A DNA stretch of 64,000 nucleotides from Gluconobacter sp. Gdi (GCF_014132155.1 NZ_BLJQ01000001.1:124001-188000), one strand, 5' to 3'. Numbered from the stretch's first letter, positions 25,353 to 34,901 are shown. Program-made: numbers and translations. Notes: generated from the letters alone by a model not told the origin.

Positions 25353-27665
25353 TTAGCTGTTGTGACCGTTCAGTTCACGCAGCACATCTGCCGGACGCAT
25401 TGGCAGATGGCGCAGACGCACACCAATGGCATTGAACACGGCATTGCCGATGGCAGGCGCCACGACCGTCACACCCGGTTCACCAAGGCCCGTAGGCTTT
25501 TCGGTGTTCTGGACGAACTCGATGTCCATGTCCGGCACGTCCGGAAGACGGACTGGCGTGTAAGTGTTGAGGTTGCTGTCCTTGATCGTACCGTTGACGA
25601 TCTCGGTGCCTTCAAACAGCGCCATGCTCAGACCCCACAGAGCTGCACCCTCGGTCTGTGCCAGTGCGCCACCCGGATCAACGATCGTGCCAGCATCCAG
25701 AACCAGCCAGAGCTTCTGACAGGTGATAACGCCGGTCTTGCGATCAACGTGGACCTGTGCCGCTCCGGCCGTCCAGGTCGGCATGCCGCGTTCCTGTCCG
25801 AAGCTGGTCGCGATGCCAATGCTGGTATCCGCCGGAAGCTGCGTCTTGCCATAGTTGATCTTGTCGGCAAGGCGCTGAAGGGCTGCGGCCTGACGCTTGG
25901 CACCGCCTACAGCATTGGGAGCGGAGCCTTCGTTCCGTCCTGTCGCTGTGAACATGGACAGGCGGAATGCCAGTGGGTCCTGCTTCGTCTGGTGAGCCAG
26001 TTCGTCGAGGAAGGACTCAAGCGCCCAGGGCGTCCAGCCTGCGGACACGGAACGCAGCCAGCCCGGACGGAAAGTCTTGTTGGCCAGATCGTTCGTGATG
26101 GCACGGACGCGGGTTGGCCCGGTTTCGTACCAGTGATCAGCGCCCGCAATCGCAAACGGATCGTAGGACTTGCCGTCTTCGCCCTTGGCCAGAAACGCCG
26201 GTGCCATGACGAGTGTGGGCCAGCCTGCCGTTGCAGCGTAATCCATCGCCACAATCTTCTTTTGGTCTGCATCGAGGGCAACGCGAACCGTCTGAAGAGA
26301 GGGGGAACGAATGGAGTCAAACGCCATATCGTCCGAACGTGTCAGGATCAGCTTGACCGGTGCACCACCGATGGCCTTGGACGCCAGAGCTGCCGGGATG
26401 GAATAATCACCATTCAGGCGGCGACCAAACCCGCCGCCCAGCAGGTAAGTGCGCATGACAACCTGCTCTTCGGGCACCTGAAGCGCCTTGGAGAGCTGCG
26501 GTAGAACGAGGGACTGCCACTGGTTGCCGGTGTGGATTTCCCACATGCCATCAATATGACGGGCCACCGCATTGACCGGCTCAAGCTGGTAATGCGCGAC
26601 AGAGGCACAGGTGTAGCTGCGTTCGAAGGAGTGTGCCGGATGGGCAAATGCCTCGTCCACACCCTTATCGTTGAAGACGCGAGCGCCAGTGCTCTGATCT
26701 GCAATCAGCTTGCGGCCATGCTCGATGATGTCTGCTTCCGAGACATTGATCGTCGGACCGGGGTTCCACTGAACCTTTAGAACGTCCGCAGCCTTGATGG
26801 CGGCTGGATAGGTCTTGGCCAGAGCCACGACCCAGCCCGGAACGATGCCCGAAGGGTCATCCAGAATAACGTAGCGGACGTAGCCCGGGATCTTCTTGGC
26901 TTCGCTGTCATCGACGGACTGCACCTTCGCAGCATAACGTGTCGGCGGCATCTTGGGGCGGCCATAGACCATCCCTTCGAGCTTCACGTCGATACCGTAG
27001 ATGGCCTTGCCAGTCGTTTTGTCCGGAATATCCAGAGCGGGGACCGGCTTGCTGATCAGGCGGCGCTCACTGGCGGGCTTGAGCGGCAGCTTGGCCATTT
27101 CGTCAGCCGTAAAGCTGCGCGTCGGCTTGGCTTTGGAAACGATCTCACCATAGGAGACACTCTTGCTGCCTGCCGTGACCGTGCTGTTGCGTGCAATGCA
27201 CTTGTCCGGCGTTGTACCGAGCAGCTTTGCGCCTTCCTCCAGCATGATCGTGCGGGCCGCAGCGCCAGCCTGACGAAACGTGTCCCATGTATCCCAGACG
27301 GACCAGGAGCCGCCGGTCACGAACTTGCCCGCCCATTTCGGGGCGGTGTCCACTTCCGTGATCTTGATGTGATCCCAGTCGGCTTCCATTTCGTCCGCAA
27401 TAATGCGGGCGAGGGCGGTTCCGACGTGCTGACCCATCTCGGCACGGACAACATTGACGTTGATGGAACCGTCCGGCGCGATGGCGCACCACATGTTCGG
27501 CTCGAACGCGGCTTCCGGCGGCATAGCAGACGGGTAGGTCTGCGCAGCTTCGGCCTTGCGGGCGAAGCCGAACATCAGACCTGCGCCTGCTGCCGTCATC
27601 AGAAAACTGCGGCGAGACAGGCGGCCTGCGTCGGATCTCTTGGCGATCTGTTCGATCTTAGCCAT
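25353..27665 (-). CDS. Molybdopterin-binding large subunit of periplasmic aldehyde dehydrogenase (IorB-like)
   Basis: A 770-residue xanthine-oxidase-family large subunit. The twin-arginine signal LSRRSFLMTAAGAGLMFGF (about 16-34) shows export of a folded cofactor protein. Family blocks include GGGFGRRLNGDY, RSGWTPWALESFLDEL-like sequence, and GLGEPGVTVVAPAIGN near the C-terminus, which carries the catalytic Glu. With the 2Fe-2S and cytochrome c subunits upstream it forms the membrane-bound, quinone-linked aldehyde dehydrogenase type known from acetic acid bacteria, which oxidises aldehydes to acids in the periplasm. Isoquinoline-1-oxidoreductase-like activity is the alternative annotation. 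It overlaps the preceding 2Fe-2S gene by 8 bases. Confidence 0.85.
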   Translation of the reverse strand: MAKIEQIAKRSDAGRLSRRSFLMTAAGAGLMFGFARKAEAAQTYPSAMPPEAAFEPNMWCAIAPDGSINVNVVRAEMGQHVGTALARIIADEMEADWDHIKITEVDTAPKWAGKFVTGGSWSVWDTWDTFRQAGAAARTIMLEEGAKLLGTTPDKCIARNSTVTAGSKSVSYGEIVSKAKPTRSFTADEMAKLPLKPASERRLISKPVPALDIPDKTTGKAIYGIDVKLEGMVYGRPKMPPTRYAAKVQSVDDSEAKKIPGYVRYVILDDPSGIVPGWVVALAKTYPAAIKAADVLKVQWNPGPTINVSEADIIEHGRKLIADQSTGARVFNDKGVDEAFAHPAHSFERSYTCASVAHYQLEPVNAVARHIDGMWEIHTGNQWQSLVLPQLSKALQVPEEQVVMRTYLLGGGFGRRLNGDYSIPAALASKAIGGAPVKLILTRSDDMAFDSIRSPSLQTVRVALDADQKKIVAMDYAATAGWPTLVMAPAFLAKGEDGKSYDPFAIAGADHWYETGPTRVRAITNDLANKTFRPGWLRSVSAGWTPWALESFLDELAHQTKQDPLAFRLSMFTATGRNEGSAPNAVGGAKRQAAALQRLADKINYGKTQLPADTSIGIATSFGQERGMPTWTAGAAQVHVDRKTGVITCQKLWLVLDAGTIVDPGGALAQTEGAALWGLSMALFEGTEIVNGTIKDSNLNTYTPVRLPDVPDMDIEFVQNTEKPTGLGEPGVTVVAPAIGNAVFNAIGVRLRHLPMRPADVLRELNGHNS

Positions 27666-28134
27666 TGGTGGCGCCTCCCTGCTGCGCGGCAGCTGCTTCC
27701 TTGATGGCCTTGCGGATGCGGACATACGTCATGCAACGGCAAAGACTGCCGCCCATGACGCCGTCAATCTCTTCATCCGTCGGCTTCGGATAATCTTTCA
27801 GAAGGCTTGCGGCCTGCATGATCTGGCCGGACTGGCAGTAGCCGCACTGCGGCACCTGCTGGTCACGCCAGGCAACCTGCACGACGTGATTGCCTTCCGG
27901 GTCCAGCCCCTCAATCGTGGTGATCGAGGCGCCTTCGATGGAAGACAGCGGCGTGATGCAGGAGCGTGTTGCGCGCCCACCCACATGAACGGTACAGGCA
28001 CCGCATTCGCCGATGCCGCAGCCAAACTTGGTGCCGGTCAGGTTCAGTTCGTCCCGCAAGACCCACAGCAGAGGGGTATCATCCGGTGCATCGACCGAAA
28101 CGGGCTGTCCGTTGAGTTCAAATTTCGTGGTCAT
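27658..28134 (-). CDS. 2Fe-2S small subunit of the aldehyde dehydrogenase complex
   Basis: A 158-residue protein with two [2Fe-2S] centres: a plant-ferredoxin-type site with Cys39, Cys44, Cys47 and Cys59 (FGCGIGECGACTVH, RSC), and the C-terminal four-helix site with Cys97, Cys100 (QCGYCQSGQ), Cys132 and Cys134 (LCRCMTY). This is the usual small subunit of the xanthine oxidase family (CoxS/IorA-like). It has no signal peptide, so it probably rides with the Tat-exported large subunit. It passes electrons from molybdenum to the cytochrome subunit. It lies between the cytochrome gene (26 bases) and the large-subunit gene (8-base overlap). Confidence 0.92.
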   Translation of the reverse strand: MTTKFELNGQPVSVDAPDDTPLLWVLRDELNLTGTKFGCGIGECGACTVHVGGRATRSCITPLSSIEGASITTIEGLDPEGNHVVQVAWRDQQVPQCGYCQSGQIMQAASLLKDYPKPTDEEIDGVMGGSLCRCMTYVRIRKAIKEAAAAQQGGATNG

Positions 28135-28160
28135 ATTTCGTTTTCCCTGTCCTGCCCGGA

Positions 28161-29495
28161 TCAGTGCGAGGCGTTAACGGGCGGTGCGGACAGCGTGGCG
28201 CGGGCAGCCGCGGCCTTCTTTTCCAGATCCGTCCAGGGGGGCAGAGTGGTGCGGGTGCGGCGGAGATACGCGGCGATGCGGGCCATGTCATGGTCCGAAA
28301 GGGCCGTGTAGAAGCTTGGCATGGCGATATTGTCCTGACCTTCGGCAGCGCCGATGCCATGCAGCATGACCTGGAACAGATTGTTCGGCTCATCCAGCCA
28401 AAGCGCGTTGTTCAGAGCCAGTTCCGGGCGGCCAGAGACCGGCATCGGGCCGGAATTGTAATGGCAGGCGCCACAGGCCCCCTGATACAGGCGAGCATCC
28501 GCATCCAGTGTCTGCGGGCCAGTCAGATCCTTGCCGGACATCTGCATGGCGCGAGCAATGGCAGCCTGATCGCCCTGAGAACGCTGGGCAGCCTTCGCGA
28601 CGTCTGCATAATAATGAGCAATGGCATGCACATCGTCTTCCGGAATCTTGGACAGGAAGCGATGCGGCACTGGAGACATCGGGCCAGCAGCGGAGCCATG
28701 CAGCGGAGCGACGCCGAAGCGCAGGTACTGGAAGAACTCGTCTTCCGTCCAGACAACCGGCGTTGGGTTGTGGTCGTTCAGCGGCGGCGCAATCCAGCCA
28801 TCGATGACGGCACCGTCATAGGCGTGGCTTAGCTTCTCGGCGCCCAGAAGGTTGCGTGGCGTATGGCAGGCACCGCAATGGGCGTTACCTTCGGCCAGAT
28901 AGGCCCCGCGGTTCCATTGTGCATCATGCTTCGGGTCATTCTGGTAGCGGCCCGGTGTAAAGAACAGGAGCTTCCAAAAACCCTGACCGATCAGGCGGAT
29001 GTTGATCGGGAAGGGGACCGTGTTGTCACGCGGCTTCAGATGTACGGCTGGACGCGTCATCAGATACGCATACAGGTCCGAGACGTCCTGATCGTTGACC
29101 TTTGTGAAATGGTCGAACGGGAACGCCGGGTAAAGCTGTGAGCCATCACGGGCAATGCCCTTGTTCATGGCACGCTTGAAAGCTTCCAGAGACCAGTTAC
29201 CGATGCCCCATTCAGGGTCAGGCGTGATGTTGGAAGAAAAGATGTCGCCGAATGGGGTGGCCATCTTGAAGTCACCGGCTAGTTCGGGGCCGGGGGTGCC
29301 ATCCACGCGGGTGTGACATTCGGCACAGTATCCACCGGCGGCAACGATTTCGCCACGCTTGATGGCGTCTGCGGAAAAAGAGGCCGCAGTGGGAGGGGAG
29401 ATGGGGGCGATTGCGGGGTACCACGCATAGGCGAGGAAACCGAGGCCGCCCACTGCACCGAGGCCCACAATACTGGCGGCTATCCGTTTGAGCAT
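28161..29495 (-). CDS. Triheme cytochrome c subunit of the aldehyde dehydrogenase complex
   Basis: A 444-residue protein with three CxxCH heme sites: CAECH (57-61), CGACH (207-211) and CGACH (341-345). An N-terminal hydrophobic segment (about 6-30) acts as signal or membrane anchor. Triheme cytochrome subunits of this size accompany the alcohol and aldehyde dehydrogenases of acetic acid bacteria and deliver electrons to ubiquinone. It is the first gene of the three-gene operon read toward lower coordinates. Similar proteins also serve other periplasmic dehydrogenases; the assignment to this complex comes from the operon. Confidence 0.9.
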   Translation of the reverse strand: MLKRIAASIVGLGAVGGLGFLAYAWYPAIAPISPPTAASFSADAIKRGEIVAAGGYCAECHTRVDGTPGPELAGDFKMATPFGDIFSSNITPDPEWGIGNWSLEAFKRAMNKGIARDGSQLYPAFPFDHFTKVNDQDVSDLYAYLMTRPAVHLKPRDNTVPFPINIRLIGQGFWKLLFFTPGRYQNDPKHDAQWNRGAYLAEGNAHCGACHTPRNLLGAEKLSHAYDGAVIDGWIAPPLNDHNPTPVVWTEDEFFQYLRFGVAPLHGSAAGPMSPVPHRFLSKIPEDDVHAIAHYYADVAKAAQRSQGDQAAIARAMQMSGKDLTGPQTLDADARLYQGACGACHYNSGPMPVSGRPELALNNALWLDEPNNLFQVMLHGIGAAEGQDNIAMPSFYTALSDHDMARIAAYLRRTRTTLPPWTDLEKKAAAARATLSAPPVNASH

Positions 29496-29926
29496 TCTTG
29501 TACTGTCCCGGCACTGTTTGAAAAACTGCCGTCCACAACGTGACGGATGATTGTTCCCCTCAATATGGCACGGGCGCCAGAAAGGGAAGATTGAGATAAC
29601 TCAAAATTCGGCCTGCGCGTGGTCAAAGTGCAGTTTTCATCGGGGATGGGTTTCAATGTCACACAAATGGGGAGGGTGTTCACTCAAATTTACGAGATGA
29701 TGCGCCAATATTCATATTTCAAAATAGGGATTTTATTGGTCCTATATCGGTGTGTCATTGTCTGTTCACTCTTGAAAAAACGATTCGGCCTGATTGAATA
29801 TTTTGTCACCCAGTGCCAAAATGAATGGGTTCTTCCGGGACTGTTCGCAATCCTGTCGCATGGAAAGAAAACGTGCCCTGTTTCCGAGTGCGTCTGTGCC
29901 GGAGTAGAGTAGGGCAGATCCTGTGT
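29496..29926. promoter_or_regulatory. Divergent intergenic region between dehydrogenase operon and ABC importer
   Basis: This 431-base gap separates two divergent operons and must hold promoters for both. A small palindrome TTGAG-ATAA-CTCAA lies at 29591-29604, and the stretch 29690-29790 is AT-rich. I saw no convincing riboswitch, Fur box or protein gene here; a GTG-started 97-codon frame at 29619-29912 has no recognisable features and is left out. Confidence 0.4.
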
Positions 29927-30949
29927 GTGAAAGGGCGGCTCATTTTCAATCGTCCGGCATATGTCCGGAGCCTCGCGGGCGGGGCTCTTTTGCTGTCCAT
30001 TGTGTTGGCCCTGTGCTGCGGCCGTTACCCGCTGTCTCCGCATCGTGTGGTGATGGTGCTTGGGCGGTTGCTTCACCTCTGGGGTGGGCTTGATCCTGTT
30101 GCCGATGCTGTGGTTCAGCAGGTTCGGTTGCCGCGGGTTGTGGCCGGAATTCTGGTGGGAAGTGCGCTATCCTGCGGTGGCGCAACCTATCAGGCTGTCC
30201 TTCGAAATCCCCTTGTTTCGCCTGACCTTCTGGGTGTTCTGAGTGGCTCCGCGTTTGGAGCAGCACTCATGATTGTGTGGGGTGCGTCCCCTGCATGGAT
30301 TCAGATCGGTGCTTTTGCTGGTGGTGTCGTGGCCGTGGGGTCTGGAATTTCCATTTCCCGTCTGTTGCCACAGGGCGGCCTCCTGACATTGCTGATGGGT
30401 GGCCTTGTGGCCAATGCCGTTTTCACAGCGCTCCTGTCTCTTGTGAAATACACTGCCGATCCGATGGATCAGTTGCCTGCTGTTGTGAACTGGTTACTGG
30501 GGACATTGTCTCAGACGGGATGGAAAGAGCTTTCCTGGCTGACTGTTCCAGTGCTTGTTCTGGTTTCCGTATTGGTTTTACTTGCCCCGTTACTGGATGT
30601 ACTTTCTCTCGGAGACGATGAAGCGCGGAGCCTTGGGGTTCCTATTCAGATTATGCGGCCTTTCGTCATTCTGCTTGCGACGCTGGCCTGTGCCATGACG
30701 ATTTCCATGGCGGGTATTATTGGCTGGGTCGGACTTCTGGTGCCTCATATTTCCAGAATGCTGGCGGGTGCGGAGCATCGGCGGATGATGCCGGTTTGTG
30801 CCTTGTTGGGAGCCGCCGGCGTTCTGCTGGCAGATACCGTGTCGCGCAGCCTGACTTCCGGGGAAGTACCACTCGGGATCATGACGGAGCTTTTCGGTGC
30901 ACTTGCCTTCATTCTCGTGCTCCGTCGTCTCCGCGGAGACGCGACATGA
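29927..30949 (+). CDS. FecCD-type ABC transporter permease
   Basis: A 340-residue integral membrane protein with about nine to ten hydrophobic helices. Family motifs are RLPRVVAGILVGSALSCGGATYQAVLRNPLVSPDLLGVLSG (read as consecutive short blocks), GWVGLLVPHISRML and the coupling-helix region near GAEHR. The GTG at 29927 is the likely start; the frame stays open upstream to 29825 but that part is not membrane-like. Permeases of this type import ferric siderophores, heme, cobalamin or, in the MolB branch, molybdate. ATPase and binding protein follow with four-base overlaps. Confidence 0.85.
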   Translation: MKGRLIFNRPAYVRSLAGGALLLSIVLALCCGRYPLSPHRVVMVLGRLLHLWGGLDPVADAVVQQVRLPRVVAGILVGSALSCGGATYQAVLRNPLVSPDLLGVLSGSAFGAALMIVWGASPAWIQIGAFAGGVVAVGSGISISRLLPQGGLLTLLMGGLVANAVFTALLSLVKYTADPMDQLPAVVNWLLGTLSQTGWKELSWLTVPVLVLVSVLVLLAPLLDVLSLGDDEARSLGVPIQIMRPFVILLATLACAMTISMAGIIGWVGLLVPHISRMLAGAEHRRMMPVCALLGAAGVLLADTVSRSLTSGEVPLGIMTELFGALAFILVLRRLRGDAT

Positions 30950-31728
30950 GTGGCGATTTTCTGTCCTGCAAGGGTATTACGCTGAAACGATCGTCTCGAT
31001 CCGTGGTGCTGAATGATGTCAGCCTGACGTTCCAGCGTGGTGAACTGATTGGGCTTCTTGGCCTCAATGGCGCGGGTAAGAGCACCCTTTTGCGCATTCT
31101 GATGGGGGTGCTTAAACCGACGTCCGGTGCGGTTTATCTGGAAGGTACGCTGTTATCATCTTTGCGGCCTTTAGACGTGGCGCGGCGTCTGGCGTATGTG
31201 CCTCAGGCACACGCGATGACGTTTCCTTACACGGTCCGGCGGATGGTTGAACTGGGGCGTATTCCCCATCATGGCGTGGCAGGGCGCCTCGGAGCGGAAG
31301 ACCGGCTCCGCGTTGATCAGGCCATGGATCGTCTGGGACTTCTGGCCTTGGCAGAGCGTCCGGTGACTGAACTATCCGGCGGCGAAAAGCAGCGTGTCGT
31401 ACTGGCGCGGGCCCTTGCACAGGAAGCTGTCGGGCTTCTTCTTGATGAGCCAATGAGCGGTCTGGACTATGGTCATCAGCTTCGTTTGATGAGTCTGCTT
31501 GCAGAACTGGCCGCTGAAGGACATCTCATTCTTCTGACGTCCCACCGGCCTGAAGAATTTTTTTCCGCGGGCCATCGCGCCCTTATCTTAGAAGAAGCGC
31601 AAATTGTGGCGGACGGCCCACCCGAGCTTATTGTGACGGCTGAGCGGATGTCCCGTCTTTATGGTGTTCCTCTGGCGCAGATTGATCATGCCGGGAAACG
31701 TTTTTTCCATCGTGAGGAGAGTGAATGA
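30946..31728 (+). CDS. ABC transporter ATP-binding protein (FecE/BtuD-like)
   Basis: A 260-residue ATPase: Walker A GLNGAGKST (about 43-51), Q-loop YVPQAHAM, signature ELSGGEKQRV, Walker B LLLDEPMSGLD and switch His in LLTSHRPEEF. The ATG at 30946 overlaps the permease stop (ATGA); 50 in-frame codons upstream belong to the permease region in another frame and are excluded. It powers the importer together with the flanking permease and binding protein. Confidence 0.93.
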   Translation: MSGDFLSCKGITLKRSSRSVVLNDVSLTFQRGELIGLLGLNGAGKSTLLRILMGVLKPTSGAVYLEGTLLSSLRPLDVARRLAYVPQAHAMTFPYTVRRMVELGRIPHHGVAGRLGAEDRLRVDQAMDRLGLLALAERPVTELSGGEKQRVVLARALAQEAVGLLLDEPMSGLDYGHQLRLMSLLAELAAEGHLILLTSHRPEEFFSAGHRALILEEAQIVADGPPELIVTAERMSRLYGVPLAQIDHAGKRFFHREESE

Positions 31729-32681
31729 TGAGACTGTCTCGACTGGCTGGAGGGCTTCTGGGTCTTTCACTCATGGCCACCACAGCATTCGCTGCTCCTC
31801 CCACACGTCTGGTGGAGGGATGGTATGCCCATAACGCCACGCTCATTATGCTCGGCGCGCAGGACAAGATCATCGCAACAGTCGCCAAGCCATCAATCAT
31901 GCCGTGGATGTTCCGTCTGGTGCCGTCGCTTTCCAAAGCACAGCCGCTGGATCCGGGGAATCTGAACGGAGAAGAGCTTTTACGTCTCGCGCCGGATCTG
32001 GTGTTTGTCACTGCGTCGAGCCATTCCGTCGCGGCGCTCTCCAAGGTTGGTCTGCATGTTGTGCCTGAGGGCTTTGATCGTTTTATAGGGCTTCTGGAAT
32101 GTGTGGATAGCACGGCCACCCTTCTTCAGACGCCCCTGGCGACGCAGCGCGCGCAGGCTTATCGTGTGGCTTTCCTCAAGGAAATTTCGCAGGCTGCAAC
32201 CAACCCGCAAGGGCCCAAAGTCCTTCACGTTGAATCTCTGAAACCTCTGCGCGTGGATGGAGATCAAAGCATTATCGATCAGTGGATCCGTTCTGCTGGT
32301 GGACGTAATGCGGCTGTGGGCGTGCATGGAAACAAGCAGCCTGTCGCTGTCGAGCAGGTGCTCTCCTGGAACCCGGACATTATTATTGTGGGCGCCAATG
32401 CAGGAGATCCTGCCCAGCTTGCCAACGATGGCGTCTGGTCTCAGCTCGCTGCTGTCAAAGCAGGCCGTGTTTACCGCAATCCGGCAGGAATTTTCCCGTG
32501 GGATCGGTACAGCCCTGAATTGCTTTTGCAGGTCGACTGGGCACGCCAGATTGTTCAGGCGGGTCATGTGGACGAGGTCGGAATGATTGCAAAGATGCAG
32601 CAGTTCTATCGTCAGTTTTACGGCATTACGCTCCGGACTGAGGATGCGCGTCGCATGCTTGCAGCTCTGCCGCCGGAGTGA
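31725..32681 (+). CDS. Periplasmic substrate-binding protein of the metal/chelate ABC importer
   Basis: A 318-residue protein with a signal peptide ending at AFA|AP (about 23). The body is a class III (helical-backbone) binding protein: LLRLAPDLVFV, a Glu near VEQVLSWNPDIIIVG, and GIFPWDRYSPELLLQ near the C-terminus, a block seen in FepB/MolA-like proteins. The ligand cannot be read from the sequence; iron chelate is the default, and molybdate is possible because a molybdenum enzyme operon lies next door. It overlaps the ATPase gene by four bases. Start could be either of two adjacent ATGs. Confidence 0.8.
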   Translation: MMRLSRLAGGLLGLSLMATTAFAAPPTRLVEGWYAHNATLIMLGAQDKIIATVAKPSIMPWMFRLVPSLSKAQPLDPGNLNGEELLRLAPDLVFVTASSHSVAALSKVGLHVVPEGFDRFIGLLECVDSTATLLQTPLATQRAQAYRVAFLKEISQAATNPQGPKVLHVESLKPLRVDGDQSIIDQWIRSAGGRNAAVGVHGNKQPVAVEQVLSWNPDIIIVGANAGDPAQLANDGVWSQLAAVKAGRVYRNPAGIFPWDRYSPELLLQVDWARQIVQAGHVDEVGMIAKMQQFYRQFYGITLRTEDARRMLAALPPE

Positions 32682-32750
32682 CACGATAAGGCAGAGTGAT
32701 ACGGTAAAAATCGTTTCAGATACTGATCCGTAACTGCAAGGAAGCCTTGA

Positions 32751-34901
32751 ATGACCCGGACCACGTCTTTCCCTTATGGTTCTTTCTGGAAGAAAGTGTG
32801 TTTGGGGAGTGCTTTGCTGGCGGGCACGGTTTTTGGAGGCATGGCCCAGGCGGCACCTGCTCTGATGCCTGTGCCGCAATCCGTCTCGGCGTCCAATGGT
32901 GTTGCATCCCTTGCAGGAGGTGTCCGGATTGTCTGGGCCACCCCGCCGTCCCCCCTTTTGCAAAGAGCTGCAGCCCGTTTTTCTCAACGGCTTGGTGCTC
33001 TGACAGGCGCATCTTCTGCGCATGGTGGCCCATACGTTCTGCATATCAGCGCAGCCTATGATCCGGCCTATCTCACGGTTGGGGCCAAAGAGCATTATGC
33101 TCTCACGACATCAGCGGATGGCGCCCATCTGGAAGCTGATGGACCGGCAGGCGTTGTGCATGGGCTGGCTACATTCCTGCAGCTTGTTCAGAAAACATCA
33201 GATGGGGTTGTGGTAGAACGGCTGCATATTGATGATGCTCCACGCTTTGCATGGCGTGGCCTTCTGCTGGATGTGTCCCGGCATTTCGCTTCTGTAGAGA
33301 CCGTCAAACGCCAGCTTGATGCCATGGAGCTTCTGAAGCTTAACGTGCTTCACTGGCATCTGAATGACGGGACCGGCTTCCGTGTGGAGAGCCGTGTTTT
33401 CCCGAAGCTGACGAGCGTTGGATCGCACGGGCAGTCTTATACGCAAGCTGAGGTTCGAGACATTGTGGCATATGCTGCGGATCGCGGTATCCGCGTTGTG
33501 CCTGAATTTGACGTGCCGGGTCATGCGCTTGCGGTGTTGCAGGCCTATCCGGAACTGGCGGCCCAGACACTGCCGGAGGTCAACGCCGTTGGTGAAAACC
33601 TGAACAACCCGGCGATGGACCCGACCAATCCCAAGACGCTGACATTCATTCGTGCGCTTTATGCGGAAATGGAAACACTCTTTCCGGATCATTATTTCCA
33701 TTCGGGTGGTGACGAGGTTCTGGGCTCTCAGTGGACCAGTAATCCAAAAATTGCGGCCTATATGAAGGTGCATGGATACAAGGATGCACCAGCTCTTCAG
33801 GCAGCCTTCACGGCGCAGGTGGAAAAAATCCTGTCCAGCCAGGGCCGCGTCATGATCGGGTGGGACGAAGTCAGCGAAGCGCCAATTCCTAAAAACGTTG
33901 TTGTTGAGGGGTGGCGCGGCTCAAAGTGGACGGGTTCTGCCACACAGGCCGGGCATCCGGTTGTCGTGTCTTCGGGCTATTATCTGGATATGTTGACTCC
34001 GTCCCGGACGCATTACGCCATTGATCCGTATGACACCAAGGCGAATGGCATCACGCCGGAAGAACTGGCAGAGACACATCCGAAGATCACCCCGCTGCTT
34101 CAGGCTTTCATCCAGGACCCGAATGCAGCGCCTTTGACCGATGACCAGAAGAAAATGGTTCTGGGTGCAGAAGCCGCACTCTGGACGGAAGTTGTCTCCG
34201 AAAACATGTTGGATGCCCGTTTGTGGCCTCGTACTGCAGCTCTGGCCGAACGATTCTGGTCTTCTGAAAACGTGCGGGATGTGGATGATCTGGAGCGCCG
34301 GCTGCCTGTGATCATGGCAGAACTCCAATCAACAGGTTTGCAAGCCGCGCAGCATGAAAATGCGTTGAAGGAGGCTTTGGCACCTGCGCATACCGGCCCT
34401 CTCTCCACGCTTTTGAGCGTTACGGTTCCGGTGCGCAATTACGCCTTGAATCGTCTGGCCTCCAAAAGTGGCGATGCCATGCTGTCGGCTCCGATCGCGA
34501 TTGCTAATCCGGATGCTTTTGCGGCTATCCGCTTCAACGACATGGTGAGACGGTATGTTGCGGGCGAAAAGAGTCTGAAGGCTCCCTTGAAGGCCATGCT
34601 GGCAAGCTGGGCTGGCAATGATGAAGCTTTCGTCACGATTGCCGCAGATGTGCCTGCCCTTGAGGAAGTCACACCCGTATCTCATACGGTTGCAGCCCTC
34701 TCCAATGCAGGATTGAATGTTTTGAATGGAGCATCAGGAACAGCTTGGCGTCTGGATGCGCAGCACCTGATCGCTGCACAGGAAGAACTGTTCCACAATT
34801 CATCCAACCATTTGTTGTCCCTGAGGCGCGAGCAGCCTCCAGGGGGACTGCTGATTGCCATTCTTCCAGGGATCAAAGCGCTGGTTGCAAGCCAGAACTA
34901 A
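32751..34901 (+). CDS. Secreted GH20 beta-N-acetylhexosaminidase
   Basis: A 716-residue exported glycosidase that removes terminal GlcNAc/GalNAc from chitooligosaccharides, peptidoglycan fragments or glycans. Signal peptide about 1-35 (cleavage near AQA|AP). Residues about 36-155 form the GH20b domain. The catalytic barrel starts at RFAWRGLLLDVSRHF and contains HWHLNDGTGF, PEFDVPGHA and the catalytic pair Asp321-Glu322 in HSGGDEV, needed for substrate-assisted catalysis. EAALWTE follows. The C-terminal about 150 residues form an all-purpose accessory region. AAGGA precedes the ATG. It follows the ABC importer by 69 bases without an obvious terminator. Confidence 0.92.
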   Translation: MTRTTSFPYGSFWKKVCLGSALLAGTVFGGMAQAAPALMPVPQSVSASNGVASLAGGVRIVWATPPSPLLQRAAARFSQRLGALTGASSAHGGPYVLHISAAYDPAYLTVGAKEHYALTTSADGAHLEADGPAGVVHGLATFLQLVQKTSDGVVVERLHIDDAPRFAWRGLLLDVSRHFASVETVKRQLDAMELLKLNVLHWHLNDGTGFRVESRVFPKLTSVGSHGQSYTQAEVRDIVAYAADRGIRVVPEFDVPGHALAVLQAYPELAAQTLPEVNAVGENLNNPAMDPTNPKTLTFIRALYAEMETLFPDHYFHSGGDEVLGSQWTSNPKIAAYMKVHGYKDAPALQAAFTAQVEKILSSQGRVMIGWDEVSEAPIPKNVVVEGWRGSKWTGSATQAGHPVVVSSGYYLDMLTPSRTHYAIDPYDTKANGITPEELAETHPKITPLLQAFIQDPNAAPLTDDQKKMVLGAEAALWTEVVSENMLDARLWPRTAALAERFWSSENVRDVDDLERRLPVIMAELQSTGLQAAQHENALKEALAPAHTGPLSTLLSVTVPVRNYALNRLASKSGDAMLSAPIAIANPDAFAAIRFNDMVRRYVAGEKSLKAPLKAMLASWAGNDEAFVTIAADVPALEEVTPVSHTVAALSNAGLNVLNGASGTAWRLDAQHLIAAQEELFHNSSNHLLSLRREQPPGGLLIAILPGIKALVASQN

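Noticed and set aside
25362-26504. 380-codon plus-strand frame inside the dehydrogenase gene
   Set aside because: Shadow of the molybdopterin subunit; no ribosome site or domain.
29619-29912. 97-codon frame in the divergent promoter region
   Set aside because: GTG start without a ribosome site, mixed composition, no family likeness; the region is more likely promoters.
29560-29926. Possible cobalamin or molybdenum-cofactor riboswitch before the ABC importer
   Set aside because: None of the conserved core sequences of those riboswitches could be found by eye.
31980-33095. 371-codon minus-strand frame
   Set aside because: Antisense to the binding protein and hexosaminidase genes, whose signal peptides and motifs are clear.
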